A DNA stretch of 64,000 nt from Xiphias gladius (GCF_016859285.1 NC_053411.1:4655316-4719315); one strand, 5' to 3'; shown: positions 1 through 14,589, counted from the first letter of the stretch. Numbers and translations: made by a program. Notes: a model not told the origin generated them from the letters alone.

Positions 1-2001
1 GGTGCCCCTAAGCGCCAAAGCCTGTCAAGTTGTTCTCTTTCATTTTTACAGAAAAAAAAAGGGGGGATCCAGCTGCAATCTCATACAAACATCTGCAGCC
101 AGATTGAGTAATTGATCTCTTGGGATCGTTTAAACTCCCCATCTCAAACTCATGAAACTCTCACCTGCATCTGCCAAAAAATACCGATGCACACAAAGGA
201 GTTTAGTGTGAAGTGCTAAAACACCACCTCAGCTTTCATACTGAAGCGAAGGCAGCAACAAAGCTGAGATCAGTCTCACTCAGTATTTCCACTTTGAGAA
301 CTCCTACTAAATATAACGTGAAGCATCATGCTGTGATTCTGCCGGAGAATATCCTGATTTATTTGAGCTGTAGCTGCACTAAACTGTTTGCTCAAATATT
401 GGTAACTCTCACTTAAAGTATAATTTTCGTAATACCAGTGGTTAAATGATGCCTTGTTAAATGATGCCTTTTCCCACATGTAATTTATTTTGAGTTTAAG
501 CCAAAATACTGCTTTGGTGAATCTAGTTTAAATTTCCTACTATCATTTCACATGTCAAGCTGAATGTATTAGATGAGGCAACAACATGTTTTTGATGGAT
601 TATATCCTGGTGGATGCTTCCAATTCTTCCTGCTGGTGTTTGGTGATTGACAGTGTGCAATATATGGAGCGAGGGAGCGAAGGGTTGTCAGCTAGGACAG
701 ACAAAGAGTCTGTGGAGGAGGATCCAAGATTACTGTTCTGAAGAAACACTTTGACAGTTTAACAGTAATGATATTTTGATGAGACTCTTTATTCCAATAG
801 CTCTTTTCATACAGTACTTCACAACTAAGAGAAAACACAGACCAAATCAGTAAAACTGAACTATCACAATGTAGTAATTCGATCTCTCAAGTAAAAGGCT
901 TTACTGCAAAAGTGTTGAGATTTAAAAGGCAACACTGATTCTACTGGGATCCTCTTTCGGGTTTTTTCAAAGTCAAAAAGCCCTTCAGTCTTTAATGAGG
1001 ACGCAGTAACAGACAGGAGGTTTCAGTGCAGGTGAACAGTTTAAAGTTCAGTGAAGTTCAGTGAAGAGATGCTGAAACAGGGGCCGTGACTCTTTGTCCT
1101 GGATAAAAGCACCAGATAGCAATGTCAGAGTAGTGAACAAAGATGTAGACGTGAAGTAGTCATCTCTACATTACTGAATGTTAGTGTTAAGACCGTATAT
1201 ACCATCTATTTATTACGATTCATTTTTTTATTTATCCAGGAATTTTACACATGGAGTTCAGTTGACTCATTATTAGGAAATGTAGGATCTAGTGTTTTGG
1301 GGATTGACTCATACTAAGGACTAAATGTCAGGATATCTCCTACCCCTTTAAAATGTGTTTACAAATTGGGCAGAAATGTATTTATTGTAAAGACTTTGTT
1401 TCAGCTCATCTAATTATAATAATTATCACCTCCCAACATCATTTAACTAGTGTCAATTATTTCTCCTGTTTCTACTACATCCTTCTTCTCATTTTCAACA
1501 TAATCAATGTTTTAATAGTAAACTCTGTAACCATTTCTAGCAGTCATATACTATTTATTACTCAACGGTGATGTACTGGCTGCTCGGACCACTCTGGACC
1601 ATATCTGCTTTGGACATCTGAAAGCTTTGAACTTTAATGTTCATGCTTTGAATTGCTTTGGTTACATATAATCTCTGGCCTTTGTCTGTACAAAGATTTT
1701 TGGCCGAGCTGCCTACAGTACAGTCTGTCTGACCATGAGCCAAAGAGAGAGTAACAGACTGCCTGTTACGCCGGCTGGACAGAAAGTCTTGGTCCCTCTC
1801 AAAGTTTTTCCTCCTACTTCACTGCTGTCTGGGTGGTTAATGAATGCTTTTGTATTCTGATGAATAACAACCTCACAGTACCTGACGCAGGACCTGATTT
1901 TGCCCAGTACACGCTGTTTTTTTGTGGGTACATCTTTAATCCAAGCCAAACATTCAGCTTGGACTCCACACATACACATTTGATCCTGTCTTTGCACCCA
2001 C
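1..2001. other. rasgrp2 intron or flank, no exon seen
   Basis: No coding exon could be recognised here on either strand. The last visible rasgrp2 exon ends at 2002 with a GT donor reading leftwards, so this stretch should be intronic sequence of that gene. The next expected exon, which in human RASGRP2 begins with the residues VSLDQY, was looked for and not found, so it probably lies beyond the left edge. The sequence is AT-rich, with short A and T runs, and holds only short chance ORFs. Confidence 0.5.
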
Positions 2002-5000
2002 CGTAAGCAAGTTGAGCAGGTCTGTGTTGGCATCTGTGTTTGGCGGTGTGGTCTGGATGAGCGCCAGCTCTTGAAGGATGGCGTACAGCTGCTGGGTCTT
2101 AGCCAGGTTGACCCGTGTTTTCTCTTTGTCTGCCCAGTCTGGCAGCGCCACGTGCACGGCTATCAGGTCTTTCAGGTGCACGCCAAGGATGGGGAAGCGG
2201 AAGCCAGAGCACTCGGAGAAGCGCTTGCGGTATTGGCTGTAGTTCCCACATGATGTCACCAGTTCAATGAGGTTGTTAAAGACCTGTAGTTGAGGGAATG
2301 AAGGGGGATGAAATTCATTTGAGAAGAAAGGATGACACAACAGAATGGAATGAGGTGAGAGTTGGCAGGAAACAGAGGGCCTGTCTCAAGAGATATTTGT
2401 TTAGAAGAATCAAAAAACATTCTGGAAAACTTTTCTCCAGATGGCCTTAGATAACTGACAAAACACAGTAACTCCCCCAACTGTTGCATTTAACTTTCCA
2501 GTCATATGGCTCAAATTCATAGTTTTAAAAAGCCACTGTGTAGGCGTAATGGGCACAGATAAGTAGCTTGGCAGCTCACACAGCGGAGATGTGGATTGCG
2601 GAATCAAGATTCAATAACACTTGTTAGCTAAATGCATCGACATGCAGTGAACATTGAATTTTCCTGGTTGCGTTTGGCTGTGGCTGCCAAAAATAGATCT
2701 GTGATGGTTGAGAGGACAGTGGCAACTACTGCACCTTGTTGGTCTCAGTGCTGATGTGGGCCTGCGTGTCTTTGAGACGGGAGATGGAGCTGTTGCTGAG
2801 GCCGCCCACCACCGCCATCAGTGTGTTGAAGTTCTGCAACTGCAGCAGCTTCTGTCAAAGGAGAATGAGGAAATATTAGGGGCAACTGAACATGTAAGCC
2901 ACTGCAAAATAGGATTTTATACTAATAGGAAAGAGAGAAAATGGTGTAGGTTATGAATGGATAGAAAGACAGTCAGAAAGATACAGCAATGAAATATAAA
3001 AGCTTTAGAAGGAAAAGCCAGAGACTTTTGGAATGTATAGGGAAAGTCTGCAAAGTGTTCAGCAGCTCACATGCACATCCACACATGAACCTAATCTGAG
3101 TATACCAAGATATTACTGAATGTTCTGACCTGTCTGTGTCAAAGCTAGGCTAACACTTTGTGAATGGCACTCTGCGGGGCTCCACGTTGCCCTTCAGCCT
3201 ACTTGGCATCTCAGTGAAAATCAATGGGGTCGCAGCTGTGTGGGAGGGCTGCCAGAGGGGATCATTTGATTCAGCTCAAACGCCCTTCGGAATCAATTGG
3301 CAAAGCGGTGTGGAAGGCAGCCCAGGATTTCCAGAGTAGGTTTCAGCTACCCTGCACGTGCACGTGGCCGCCAGCGAGGCCTGGGAAAAGGTTTCATTGT
3401 CAACATGCCAGGGCTTTACACTGGGTGTCTAACAAATGTGTGTATGATAGGGCTAGGAGATGCAGTTCATCCTCTTGTCAGCCAGTTGTTATCACACAGC
3501 CGATTGTTGATGTGATGTATTCATCAAAGCCAGAAGGCACAAACACATACACAGAGAACATACTGTGAAATGAATTGGAATAGAGCTTTTCAGTGCTTTG
3601 CATTTTCAATGCAGTCCTTGCAGTCAAAAAAAACCCCAAAACAAAACAAATGAACATGAGTCATCTGTGATGTGTTCCCAACAGGAAGCTGAAATGGGAC
3701 ACAACCAGCAGACCCAGAGGGAAGCTTTGGGAGATGTCAAGTATGCTGAGACTACCCTCTGTGCTTCCTCTGAATACATCTGAAATCAGCATGAACATGA
3801 TTTTTGTCCCTGCATGTGCTCGCACCGGGCTACATCTCTGAATGCCAAAGTTTGAGGCACTGAAATTGGCGAAGAATTAAGGAAGGAATTTTCAGCCGGG
3901 ATGATGTATCTGCCTAGGTGTTCACCCATTCTGTATGACTGACATGCTCCAAAATGACTTCTGGACACTCTGTTCAGTGTTCGGTATCAAGGAACCTGAA
4001 ACACTTAGGAGAGCTCTGCTGGGCTCTCCTGACAAGAGCCCTGCTGAGGTGTTGAACAGGAGGTGAGGAAACCTGCTGAGACACGGCTAAATAAATTATG
4101 AGTGACCGAAGTTTGTTCTGCAGATGAGGAGAAAAATAAATAATGGAAAATGGGAGCAGACCAAGACATCTCATAATGAAAACAATCCCAAAGTAGACTT
4201 GCAATTAGTAATGAGGATGCATTCAAAGAGCACTGCAGGCTATTAGGATGAAAATTCTCCCTCTGCACTTTCTGTGGACGACTGAAGCTTCCACACAGAG
4301 TGGAGATGAATGAATTGTCGTATAGGGGGAAAACACAGCCCATCTGGCAGACCAAAGCAAATGATAACATCAAACTGAAATGATATCAATTACAGTGAAG
4401 CCCAGGATGCCATTTAAAGGGATGTTATTGTAGTGAACGGATGGCAGTCTCCAGACATATGGTCAGATAACCAAATAAGGGAATTGGCAGGGGAGAGAAC
4501 AGATTAAATCCAGATTAGGATTAGAGCCGTCTTGGCCTCTAGATGACCGTAGATGATTTCTGTCAATAAGTGTAGAAATGAAGGGATATATGGATACATG
4601 GAGATGGACTAACCTTCATTATGGCTAGAACTAATGTTAAATAATGACAAATTTCACAGTCTCTGTTAAATTCAGTCAGCTTTCTCCTGTTTCAAAAAAT
4701 CTGGGGTTCCCTAGAATAAATTTAAACAGAACATATTGTCCAAAATGCACTGTGGTTTGTTTCCCACATTCCTTTCTGTATCAGAGATTTCATATGCAAC
4801 TATGGCTCATGCCACCTGCATGTGGCACAGTGATTCCTCAATCGAAGATGCATCATCACTTCTTTCTGGCCAACGAGAAGTGTACATACTATATAATGAA
4901 TTTATGACAAACTATATCTTAATTTAATATTCTAATCTTTGTAGCAAAGAGATATTCTCTTTTGGGAATTATTACATTTTATTTAATTGTGAAAACCTTG

Positions 5001-8000
5001 CATATCAAATTTCGGTGATTTTTTATTCTTCGAAATAAATTGAAGTTTTAGAGGCTCCTCAATTGTTTGAGACAATTGTACAACCCCTTAAGCCCATTAA
5101 AGCCTTTGGATAATGCCAAAGAAGCATAATCACCCAGCTAAAAGAGGACTGTTTTTCTATATTGTTACTGGAGATGCAAGCTAACGGCAGCTATATCTTA
5201 AAGAGCTCTCAGTAGCCATCTTAACATGCTAATACCTCCAAAGCTTTTTTAAATTAAATCATTTCTTTTCACAATATGGCCACCTAATTGGAAATGATGG
5301 CGTCATTTGTGTGAGTGTGTATGCGAGTCATCGAAGCCACTATGTCTTTCTCCTTCTCTCCACACCTCTTGGTTTATTATTTAATTCACCTTCTAACGAT
5401 TACTTCTGCTCCTCTCATATCGGTCTGCTTCACTATGCACCCTAAGCCCCACAACGACCACCTTAGCACCGTTCTGTCGTAAAACCTTCACAGTAAACAG
5501 CCATAATGGGCCCAGCAGTGAGACCTGTGCCACTCTGATGAAGTGGGAGATGACAGCCGCTCTCTGGGGGGCAGTGGGCTTGCTGAGCACCATAAGCTGA
5601 ATCCACTGGGAGACGCTGTTGAAGAGCGTGATGAACCGCTCCAGGATGGGGTTATCCACCGTGCAGCCATGCATCACAAAGCTGTGGTAGTCCTGAAACT
5701 AAAATGAGAAGTGGAGCATTGGCAACTTTTCTTTCATTTATTTGAAATAAAACTAGAACTTGCACATATCCCAGTATTTTTACGAGGAGTTATGCGCTGG
5801 ACTATTTCTTGGCTCTGTCCAAAGGATTTTGTTATGTTAGTATAGGCTAGCTATTTCCCCCCTTTTCCAGTCTTTGTGCTAAGCTAAGCTAACTGGCTGC
5901 TGGCTGTAGCTTCCATAAACCATACAGACATGAGGGTCATATAAAGCTTATCATCTAACTCTTGGCAAGGCAGCAAAAAAACAGTGTTCCCAAAATGTAG
6001 AATAATTCCTTTACAGCAGCAGTGTGGAGAACAAAGCATCCAACTGGCTGATTCACTGATTGATTAAGCCAATCATTGATCTGAGAAATACAGGTAAAAC
6101 CAGATTTGTTTTCACCTAGTCTAAATGCAAAAATCTGTTATTACAGCAAATTTGGACCAGTAGGCTAAGCTTTATATTTCTGTTTACTGTAGCTTCTTCT
6201 GTTTTATATTGAGTCAGAATTTCCCTTAGGAGAGAAACAAAGATACATCCCTACCACTGCCCCCTATTGCCACCGGCACCATCACAGTTGAATATCTAAA
6301 AAAGTCTACCATTTAAATCAGTACAAATGTTTCCAGACAACAAATGGAATTACTGCCAGTAAAAGTCCGTTTTAACCTCTATTGCTTAGCAACTACAATG
6401 TGCTTCCAGCACGTAAACACTGAATTACTTGAGAATTCAAAGAATCCAGAGCCGTAAACACCACACTGTCTACACAGTTTCAGCAGCTTCACCCTAGGCT
6501 GCGGTAAAAACTGACCAGGATCTTGCAGAAGGATTTGTACTCCAGGTAGGTCAGGTGTTCTGCCAGTTCACAGGAGTCGAGGTGGTCGAACAGCAGGGAC
6601 ATTTTCCTCTTTTTGGACACCGACGGGACACGCTGAGTCACCTGCCTCTTCCATTTATAAGACGGCCTGACAGGGACGATAAAGCAAAACAAAAAATGCA
6701 ACATATTTGATGTAAAGTTTTCTCTTCTTATGTGTTTTGGAACAATAACAGATGACAATGACAGATTATGAGGATCAGCTTTACAGGCACTGCTCAGGTT
6801 AAAACTGCACTTACAGAGGTGTTGGATATCAAAGCAAAACTGTGACAGAAAAATAGCATCACATAGTTTGCACAGTAATAAAATGGCACAAGCCCTGTAA
6901 CACACGAAACAACTAAAACTATCCAACTTTTTCTATAGAATGAATTTCCTTATGGAGCACTCAAGGGAAGTCGCACAGAAATTCTTTTATGGGAAAAGGA
7001 GAAGTCACTGACCCTGCATAGCTCCGCAATGTCTGAGAACATAAACACCCACAAACAGAAACATTCATTCACACTGTCAACAGCGCACACAGCTTTCAGC
7101 ACTCACACACTATCGAGGTCAATGAGCTGACTCTGGCTCTCATTGCCCTCAGTTGTCAAGAGATCTTTATAGTCTTTGATCTGGTCCGCCAGTTCCGGGT
7201 TCAGATTGAACTCTGCTGGAAACTCAGAGATCCAGTACCTGGAAGGCAGAACAAAGGGATTCAGAGAGAGAGAGATGATGAAAACACTGAGAAAAGAAGA
7301 CAGAAGATAGACTTGTTAACATCAACACAATAGTGTGGCCATTGCCAACACTAAGTTTAAAACCATTCTATAACTTGGTGTTGTAGAGTGACTTTTCGGC
7401 ATAAACACAGTTTCTGTAGGACACGTTACTGTGACTATTCAGCTGGAAACACTAAATTCCATAAATCAAGTACATTAGGATAACAAGGATAGAGAAAAAC
7501 AGGGAGGGGTAGAAAGAGAATAAGAGATGACCAAAGTTCAGGAAGGGGAAGCAGTGGAAGGGGTAAAAGTCTGATAGACAAGAGAGTTTATTACTTGACA
7601 AGATGGCATATTCTTGTTCGGCGCTCAGCAGTGCAGTTCTCCTCTTGAGATCTGATGCACGTGTCAAGGTGCAACTTTGCTGCAAATTTTCTGAAAACTC
7701 ATGACTGTTTCTTCCCCTTTTCAGACCACAACAGCTCTGTCTTAAATCTCATTAAGATTAAGAACAAAAAAGAGGCTCCTTGTCAAGGTCCTTTTCCATC
7801 CCAAAAAGGATCTGCTTTTAATTCATCGGCTCCGTGAGCAGCGTGTGTATAAATTGGATACACATACATATGTCCCTGGCTATCACAAAACAAAGGTGAA
7901 GGATACTTGAGCACCAGCTTCTTAGCCATGTCCGTTGAAGGGATGTACCAAGGGTGCATCATGAGGAACATACGGACCAAGGGAGCATCCTTCAGATTGC

Positions 8001-8345
8001 CCTTCTCACCTGAAACATAAAAATAGGGCGCCCCTCATCATCAGGAAGCTATACAGTGCAAGTATCATCTGCTCTCAATTAGTGTGTATCTATTTTGTAG
8101 TCAGTGTGTAAGTCATTGCCTGATCACCAATATGCACAACACAAAAATACATTTCTATAGAAGACCTTTTCTAAATTTCAAAAAATTTAAACAAAATGCC
8201 TTAATGTAATATAAAATAGAACGTAAAATGATCTAACTTTGGAATAAAACTAATTATTTATAACAAATGACCAACCAAAGGCTTGGATGCACGCTTCCAC
8301 CAGCTCGTCCACTGTGGCCGACTGCTCCGACAATATGGACTCCAT
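2002..8345 (-). CDS. rasgrp2: RAS guanyl-releasing protein 2, 5' part (8 coding exons)
   Basis: CalDAG-GEFI, a guanine exchange factor that loads GTP on Rap1 (and some Ras) in platelets and leukocytes, driven by calcium and diacylglycerol. Coding exons, 5' to 3' on the minus strand: 8345-8276, 8009-7915, 7674-7595, 7238-7107, 6666-6516, 5698-5525, 2851-2735, 2283-2002; phase closes at every junction and gives 367 residues. The REM-type N-terminal region carries [14 protein letters not shown] and CHLVKYWIS. The CDC25-type RasGEF domain follows, with [56 protein letters not shown] and [13 protein letters not shown]. These match remembered human RASGRP2 better than RASGRP1 (LPDW rather than MPDY after the LKDL block). 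The EF hands and C1 domain of the roughly 600-residue family protein are not in view. The start at 8345 aligns with the human start. The exon 2 donor (GTGCTC) is weak but is the only one that keeps both frame and homology. Confidence 0.93.
5785..6015 (+). repeat. Dispersed teleost repeat, family B copy 1
   Basis: Contains the ordered blocks 'ggctctgtccaaagg', 'gctaagctaagctaac', 'ggctgctggctgtagctt', 'catctaactcttggcaag' and a terminal 'aattccttta'. The same blocks recur in the same order near 14.7-15.07 kb and 58.4-58.6 kb, and partly near 48.35 kb. It sits in the rasgrp2 intron between exons 5 and 6. I cannot assign the class (non-autonomous DNA transposon or SINE); it has no coding capacity. 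Confidence 0.7.
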
Positions 8346-9099
8346 CGTTCCTTTCCTTTCTTCCCCCTCGTTTCGCTCGGTCTGGTTTGATTCTCGTGCT
8401 TCTCACTGAACGCAAAAGAAAATGAAAAGGAAGGATCAAAGGCGAGCAAAAGAGAGTAATTATGAAGCAAGGAGAGAGAAAATAAAATTCACAGGGTCCA
8501 TTGCTGCATGTTTGGAACAGTTAGTGGGGTCAGTTATTTTGCATGCTACTCCTCACTGTGCGTGAGAGAGATATAATCAGTGGCTATTTACATTAAGAGC
8601 TGGTGTGATGGTATTTTCTGTTCAATGTAATTGGAATATCTGCCTGCCAGTGTCATCCCCCTGCTGATGAGATGGTCGGATTTGACCCAACAAATTCACG
8701 GCGTCAGTGTGCAAAACTTGCACTGCAACGTGCTCGCCTTGAAGGAGCGCAGAGAATTGGTCCAGCTTTCAGTGGGGAGTTCAAATGCCCCATTATGGTC
8801 TTAAATGCTGGGGCTTTGTGTTAGTATAAATCTTGGTGAAATGGAGTACTGGGCATATTTTGAACTTTTTAGATACGGAGTAAAACTGGCACAGTTATGA
8901 CTTACAAAGAAGCTAAGTAATGACTTATTAGGAAATATCTGATCCATGAATATGTTAACAAGCGCAGAGAAAGCATTCATTTCTAACTTTCAGTACATTT
9001 TTTGATACTTTATACTCAAAAGGTGTTAAGGTTCAATACCCTGTCCTAAAACCTTGCATGAAAATTAGCAGGGGGATGTAACTCAAAACATTTACACAA

Positions 9100-9560
9100 G
9101 CACTGTGATTGTACAATTTCAAGGTACTTCTACTTGAGTATTTCTTTTTTCACTTCTACTTCACTACATTTCAGAGGGAGACAATGTTATTCCACTACAT
9201 GTTTTCGACAGTTACAGTTACTAGTTACTTTGCAGATTAAGAATTTAAATACAAAACATATAATCAGGTTATAAAATATGATGCTTTGCCTTTGCCACTT
9301 TGGGTTAAACTACAAGTAAAGTACAGTACATAAAAATGGTTAAATCAGCTCCTGTTCAACCAGCTACGGCATTTAAATGCTGCTTAATGCATCAGTAATG
9401 AAAGTCAAATCAATAAAAAATAATATAATATGTAATAAAAATTTCACTCACATGAGCTTTTCTGCTGCATATTGAGTGCTTTGACTTTTGATGCTTTAAG
9501 TACATTTTACTGATGATACTAGCATTGGGTATTTGTTCATGGCACCACTGGTACTTTGAC
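9100..9560. repeat. Dispersed teleost repeat, family C
   Basis: The blocks 'ttcactacatttcagaggg', 'cagttactagttactttgca', 'aaaacatataatcaggtt' and 'ctttaagtacattttactg' are typical of a very common non-coding fish repeat that I remember from many teleost loci. Only this copy is seen in the window. Class and exact ends are uncertain. Confidence 0.6.
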
Positions 9561-10640
9561 TCAAGCGTGAATACATTTTAAATCGCTCAGTCAAATGTAA
9601 AACATAAATTCAATCTAAAATATTAACTGGCGCCTTCGGTTTAAGTGATATCGTTACCTGTATTGGTCTTCAAACTTCCATAATGTCTTAAGTCTATTTT
9701 ACATTTACGCATCCATCCCTGCTACTTTATGAACTTTGGAGCCCTTAGACAGATGTGGTTAACATGTTGCACCAATGTAAATATGTCATACAAATAAGGT
9801 CATACTGACGGCAGAGTTTGACAGCATGACAATTCAGACAACAGCTTTCACTTCAATATGGTTTGTCAGAAAAACTGATACGAAGCTGCAAGCACACATC
9901 AGGAAACCACAATTTATTATCTGTTCTTGACATGGTCCAGTACAGTCTTTGTCCAGTACAATGCACGGATATTAAGTACTTTTGACATATCAGCAAATAT
10001 TTGGACATACAGTACATGATGACATTTGGTTCTACAAAACTATTTTTTGCAGCAGTACGTTAAGAAAAAATTGTATACTGGTATTTTTCTTGATGCTTGA
10101 GTAAATCCTCGCAAAAGGGAACCATAGCAACCACAGCTTAATGTCCACTCACACTTTCACAACATATACACACACTTCTACACAAGTGCACAAAATACAT
10201 GTTTTTACCAAGAGAAGAAGGGGTTTAAGAATAAAGGCAGCCTGAGTGCAATAATTTTTGGCTCTAATCCTAAATGCATTTATTTTGTCTGAAGAGGTAA
10301 AATACAGTAGTCCTCTCTTCTTTATACAATAGGTTACAGCTCGATCTGGTGTTAAGATAGGAGATAAAGCAAGCCACAGATATTTGGGTTCACTGCTGTG
10401 AAGTTAACGCAGAGGTTCTGCTCAAGTGATAAGGTTAGGCCACAAAATCCACAACAACACACCTTGCTGCTGCATCTACTGAAGGCTGTTCCATGTTGTG
10501 GTTTTGTGGCAGTGTTAGAAGGGTCTGATGAGTATGTGCACGTATCTATTGAAGCCACAATGAAGCCTTCCACTGCGCTGTCTCTGCTGCAACGCGGTGG
10601 GCGGACATACTCAATTACAGGCTTCACAAGTTGTCTCAGC

Positions 10641-10688
10641 CACACGCACATATACACACACAAACACACACACACACACACACACACG
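10641..10688. repeat. CA microsatellite
   Basis: Imperfect then pure CA dinucleotide run. The open frames crossing it are repeat-driven and not genes. Confidence 0.95.
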
Positions 10689-12534
10689 CGTAGATTTCTA
10701 GAGAGATGGAAGGAAAAGAAAAGAGGGGGAAAGGGAGGGAGGTATAACCCTAAAGCTTCAACCATCGTACATCATAATCAGTAGAGTGGGAGTGAATGAA
10801 TGCCACTGTGATAATGAGTAGAAAAGAGTGAAATAGTAAACTTCAAATCTTTAGCTTTATCAATCAAAGCCACAAAATTGATTCAAAATGATGTGCTGTT
10901 TCTATATAGAGACATGAAAGTTCATGAGAAGGATGCTAAGGTCCCCACAGGAAGTAAGTGAGCTTTAGAGTATGTAAGCATGAAACCTCAAATATAAAAA
11001 CACCTGTGTCACCTAACACCTGCAACCTCTCAGCATAGATTCCCCCCAGAACAGATACCACTACTCACATCTCGGGAAGGAAGGTGGCCTCGGAGTCTAT
11101 TAATGCCAACCTCATTATTATCGATGAGAGTCGTCTAGATCTAAGCTGAAATGGATTTCACTGTGACAAAACCAGCATCTGTTTTCCGTTTGTCATTTTT
11201 ACTGTTCAGATCAGAACAGTGTGTCCTCCAGAGCCGAATGAGGATGAAAAACCTCCTTTCGCCACAGATGCAAGAACCTACTGGAACCATCCCTCGGAGG
11301 CAATTGCACTGAAAAAAAAATGACATGCACGGGTGTTTTTCTATACCACCTATGCATAGGCTGAGCTTGCTTTTAACTGAGTCTCATCTGGCACTGCGGC
11401 ATGATGATACCATCTTGCCATCCAGTCGGATACACCATTCATCATCCCGCTGACAGGAGCTCTTTGCCTCTAACCAGAGGCAGAATTTTACCTGTGCTTT
11501 CAGGAGAATGCAGACTAATTTATCCTTAGCAAGTCTGTCTTTCTAGCCATTCTTTCAGTATTTTACCCACTAATTCAGATACTGTTTCTATAGCTATGAA
11601 GTGGTAAATTGATTGTTAGGTGGCACACACTGTGAGAGCTTTGGTGTCATCCTTGGTTGCCTGGTGACGACGATCCAGGGCCATCGATCAGGCAGATTAG
11701 GGGGTGGGATGGGGCACAGCGGGGATAAAGGGAAGTTGACGGGTGCCTGGTCAAATCCTGGCCATTCAGAATCTGCAGTGTGCTGCTGGTTTAGTGGGCA
11801 ATGAAAATGTCACATCCCCTGGCAAGAAAAAGACAGACACCTTCTCACCGCTGTCGTTTGCACTCCAGTGATTTTGCAAATTAGGTTCAGTTTGCTTGTC
11901 ATGAGAAGCACTACTCTGTTGTATAATATCATCGGTGACTCTGGAAGGAACAGTCCAAAGTTTGAACAAATAGCCCTGATGAAGTCCCCAGAGCTCACAC
12001 ATTTGAAGAAAACTGGCTAATTATATAAATTTTCATTACCGTTTCATGTCTTAAAATCGACACTAGCCATGATTGATGATAACACACTGACAAACACGAT
12101 AGCCATCCACTTATTGATATTCCCATAATGGGTTTATGTCCATGCTAGTAAATACCCCAAGCTAATGCACAGTCTCCATACAGCCATTGATTTAGTTTTA
12201 TACTCTTCGTACTGGCATTTGGGTGAAACAAGTTTGATTGATGTTTTCACAGATAATGGGCAGGAGCCAAAAGATGTGGATGCATTTATTCGCTCTGATT
12301 CGCTGTTAAGCAGGCATCGAAAAACGTACACATAGTCTGTTCATCCCCTAACACAGACATGTTAAAAGGTTCTATCACCTGCATTGTGGCAGCGCTCTAG
12401 AGATGGCAATGTGGGTTGGCTGGTCAGTTCATCACTTGGGTCTACACCGACTGACATGATGGACTGACTTTGGTAATCGGGACACATCTAATTACCATCC
12501 AGAGGAAAGGTCGGGGGATCACTGCAGTTTAGAG

Positions 12535-12735
12535 GTAGATGCTTGGAAAACTACTGGATGGATTGCCATGAAATCTGGTACAGATATCCATCTTCCCCTC
12601 AGGATGATTTGTAATAACATTTATGATTCTCCAACCGTTCATCTAGGTGTCAAAACAATTTGTCCGGTATTTTAGTGTGTGACCAAAAACCTATTAAATA
12701 ACTTCCTCATCAACCGCAGGGGTATCGTGTGTTTG
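12535..12735 (+). repeat. Dispersed teleost repeat, family A copy 1
   Basis: Has 'aactactggatggattgcca', then 'cttcccctcaggatga', 'ttcatctaggtgtcaaaa' and 'gtgaccaaaaacctatt'. The first block recurs at 25797-25834 and, inverted, near 60.32-60.36 kb, and the later blocks recur inverted near 36.1-36.26 kb. Non-coding; class not assigned. Confidence 0.7.
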
Positions 12736-14589
12736 CAAATTTACCAAATTTACCAATCCAGATTTATCAATTCTAACCTGGTGCCACATAGTCTAAAATA
12801 GCTTGAAGTTTTGAAGAGGCAGACAATCTTGCATGGTAAATAAAAAGATTCTTTTAAAAAACTGTCTAAAATGATTATCATAGTAAATTTAGACCCAGGT
12901 TCTGAAGTGAGGGCCAGTAATCCCGACTTTGGTGCTTTATCTTATTTTTCTGTCCTTGTGAGCCCATTTGGCTAGAATGACAAGACTGCAAAAACACATA
13001 CAAACAGCTCTCCTTCACAATATACACAAAGCACTGTTATCTCTTGCCCAACACCCCCTAGTTTGTTTCAGGAAGTTGTAGCAAGGGTGCTGCATGATGG
13101 GACAGATATAGTTCTCCAGAGGGGCCTACAGAGCGGCTGGTGGCAGGCTCTATTTACAGACTGCAGGGTACTGAGAGCAGGAAGGGGAACATTTCCTTTT
13201 CCCTGGACACACAGAATGCCACATCGGTTGGGGGGCACCGGCTGCAAACTGAGATTAGCAGCTACAGTTGCTCCTTGGGGAGGGAGGAGAGGAGGAATGG
13301 GAGAACAGGAGAAAGAGAGACTGGGAGGCAGAAAGAGAGTGTACTCTACCTCGTTTCAGCACAGTCAAATATGGACAGAGATTGTTGGCTGAAGAGGGGG
13401 GAGATCAAATAGGGAGGGTTAGTAATGATGAAAAACACAATATGAAAAAAATGCAATCTGGATCTGTCTCAAAACAAACAGAAGCAGACCTACTAATACT
13501 GTGTATCCAAAGGAGGAAAGCAACACCTTTTCACAATCTTGAAACCAGAAGGAAACAGACGGAAGTGAAAGAGAAAAATATGCAGATTTCACAATGTCTT
13601 ACTGGGACATAGCAGCCGCCAGATTGTAATGTTTTATTATGTCCTCCAAAACGAGTAAGTCACGCATCCTGTTCCACATCTGGCACACTCTCATATCTCA
13701 CATCTCAACTTTCTGACTTCGAATGAAAAGTGTAATGCGTGAAACAGAACAGGGCACTGCTGCGGATCCCATGTGCCATTACTAATTTCTGCCTCCTGCC
13801 CCCCAAACACAACAATGTATTAGTATGGCACACTGTTTTCACTGCTTTGTTTTGAGGCTTCCTGCTCAAACTTCTGTCCTTCTACCAGATGTGAAAGTTT
13901 GCTTCATAACAAATACCGGAAGGGTGTATCGGTATGTGTGCGTGAAATGTGGCGAGTGAACTCTTGTTACAAATAGTTGCGCACAGAGTGGGTTTGTTTT
14001 CCAAGTGTAATTAATACTCATTAGTTTTTTTTATAGAGTTTTTTTACACATTTTTCGTTCTCTACGTAAGAGTGCTTCCTCACTTTGTCGGTTATTTCCC
14101 TGACACACACATAACTCGCTGTGTGCTGAGTGAAAGATGAGGCCACATGCTGTGATACATCATATTTTGCAATAGCACATTAGGGTTGGTCTGTTACAGT
14201 GAACACCCAGTCAATTTCTGCAAGCTTTCTATTCATTTCTGAACATGCCTCGGTCAGAGTTCATTTTTGTGGTGTTCTGTAATGCTGAAGTCAGAAATCT
14301 TGCTTCCTGTTGTTAGAGAGTGTTTCATCTGGGGGGAGCGATTCCATTTAATGATAGTATAGTGATCTGAAATATTTGTATTTTATCAGAAGAATGTATT
14401 ATCAGACACCAGATTCATGAAAAACCTGATCACTCGTAGAATCATTAATGGAATCCTGTTTGGTTTCTACTTCCACAAATTAAAGCAATGCCATTTTGAG
14501 AATTCTGTTTATTCACACATTTGTTGAAAGTTAGACAAGAAGATTGATACCACTCTCTTGCCTGTACAGTATCAAGCTACTGCCAGCAG

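Noticed and set aside
1713-2340. Minus-strand frames running past the rasgrp2 exon at 2002-2283
   Set aside because: Only 2002-2283 has RASGRP2 homology, bounded by an acceptor and a donor; the rest is intronic read-through.
13063-13612. Three overlapping plus-strand frames of 90-114 codons
   Set aside because: Gly/Arg/Glu-rich low-complexity translations, no splice context or homology.
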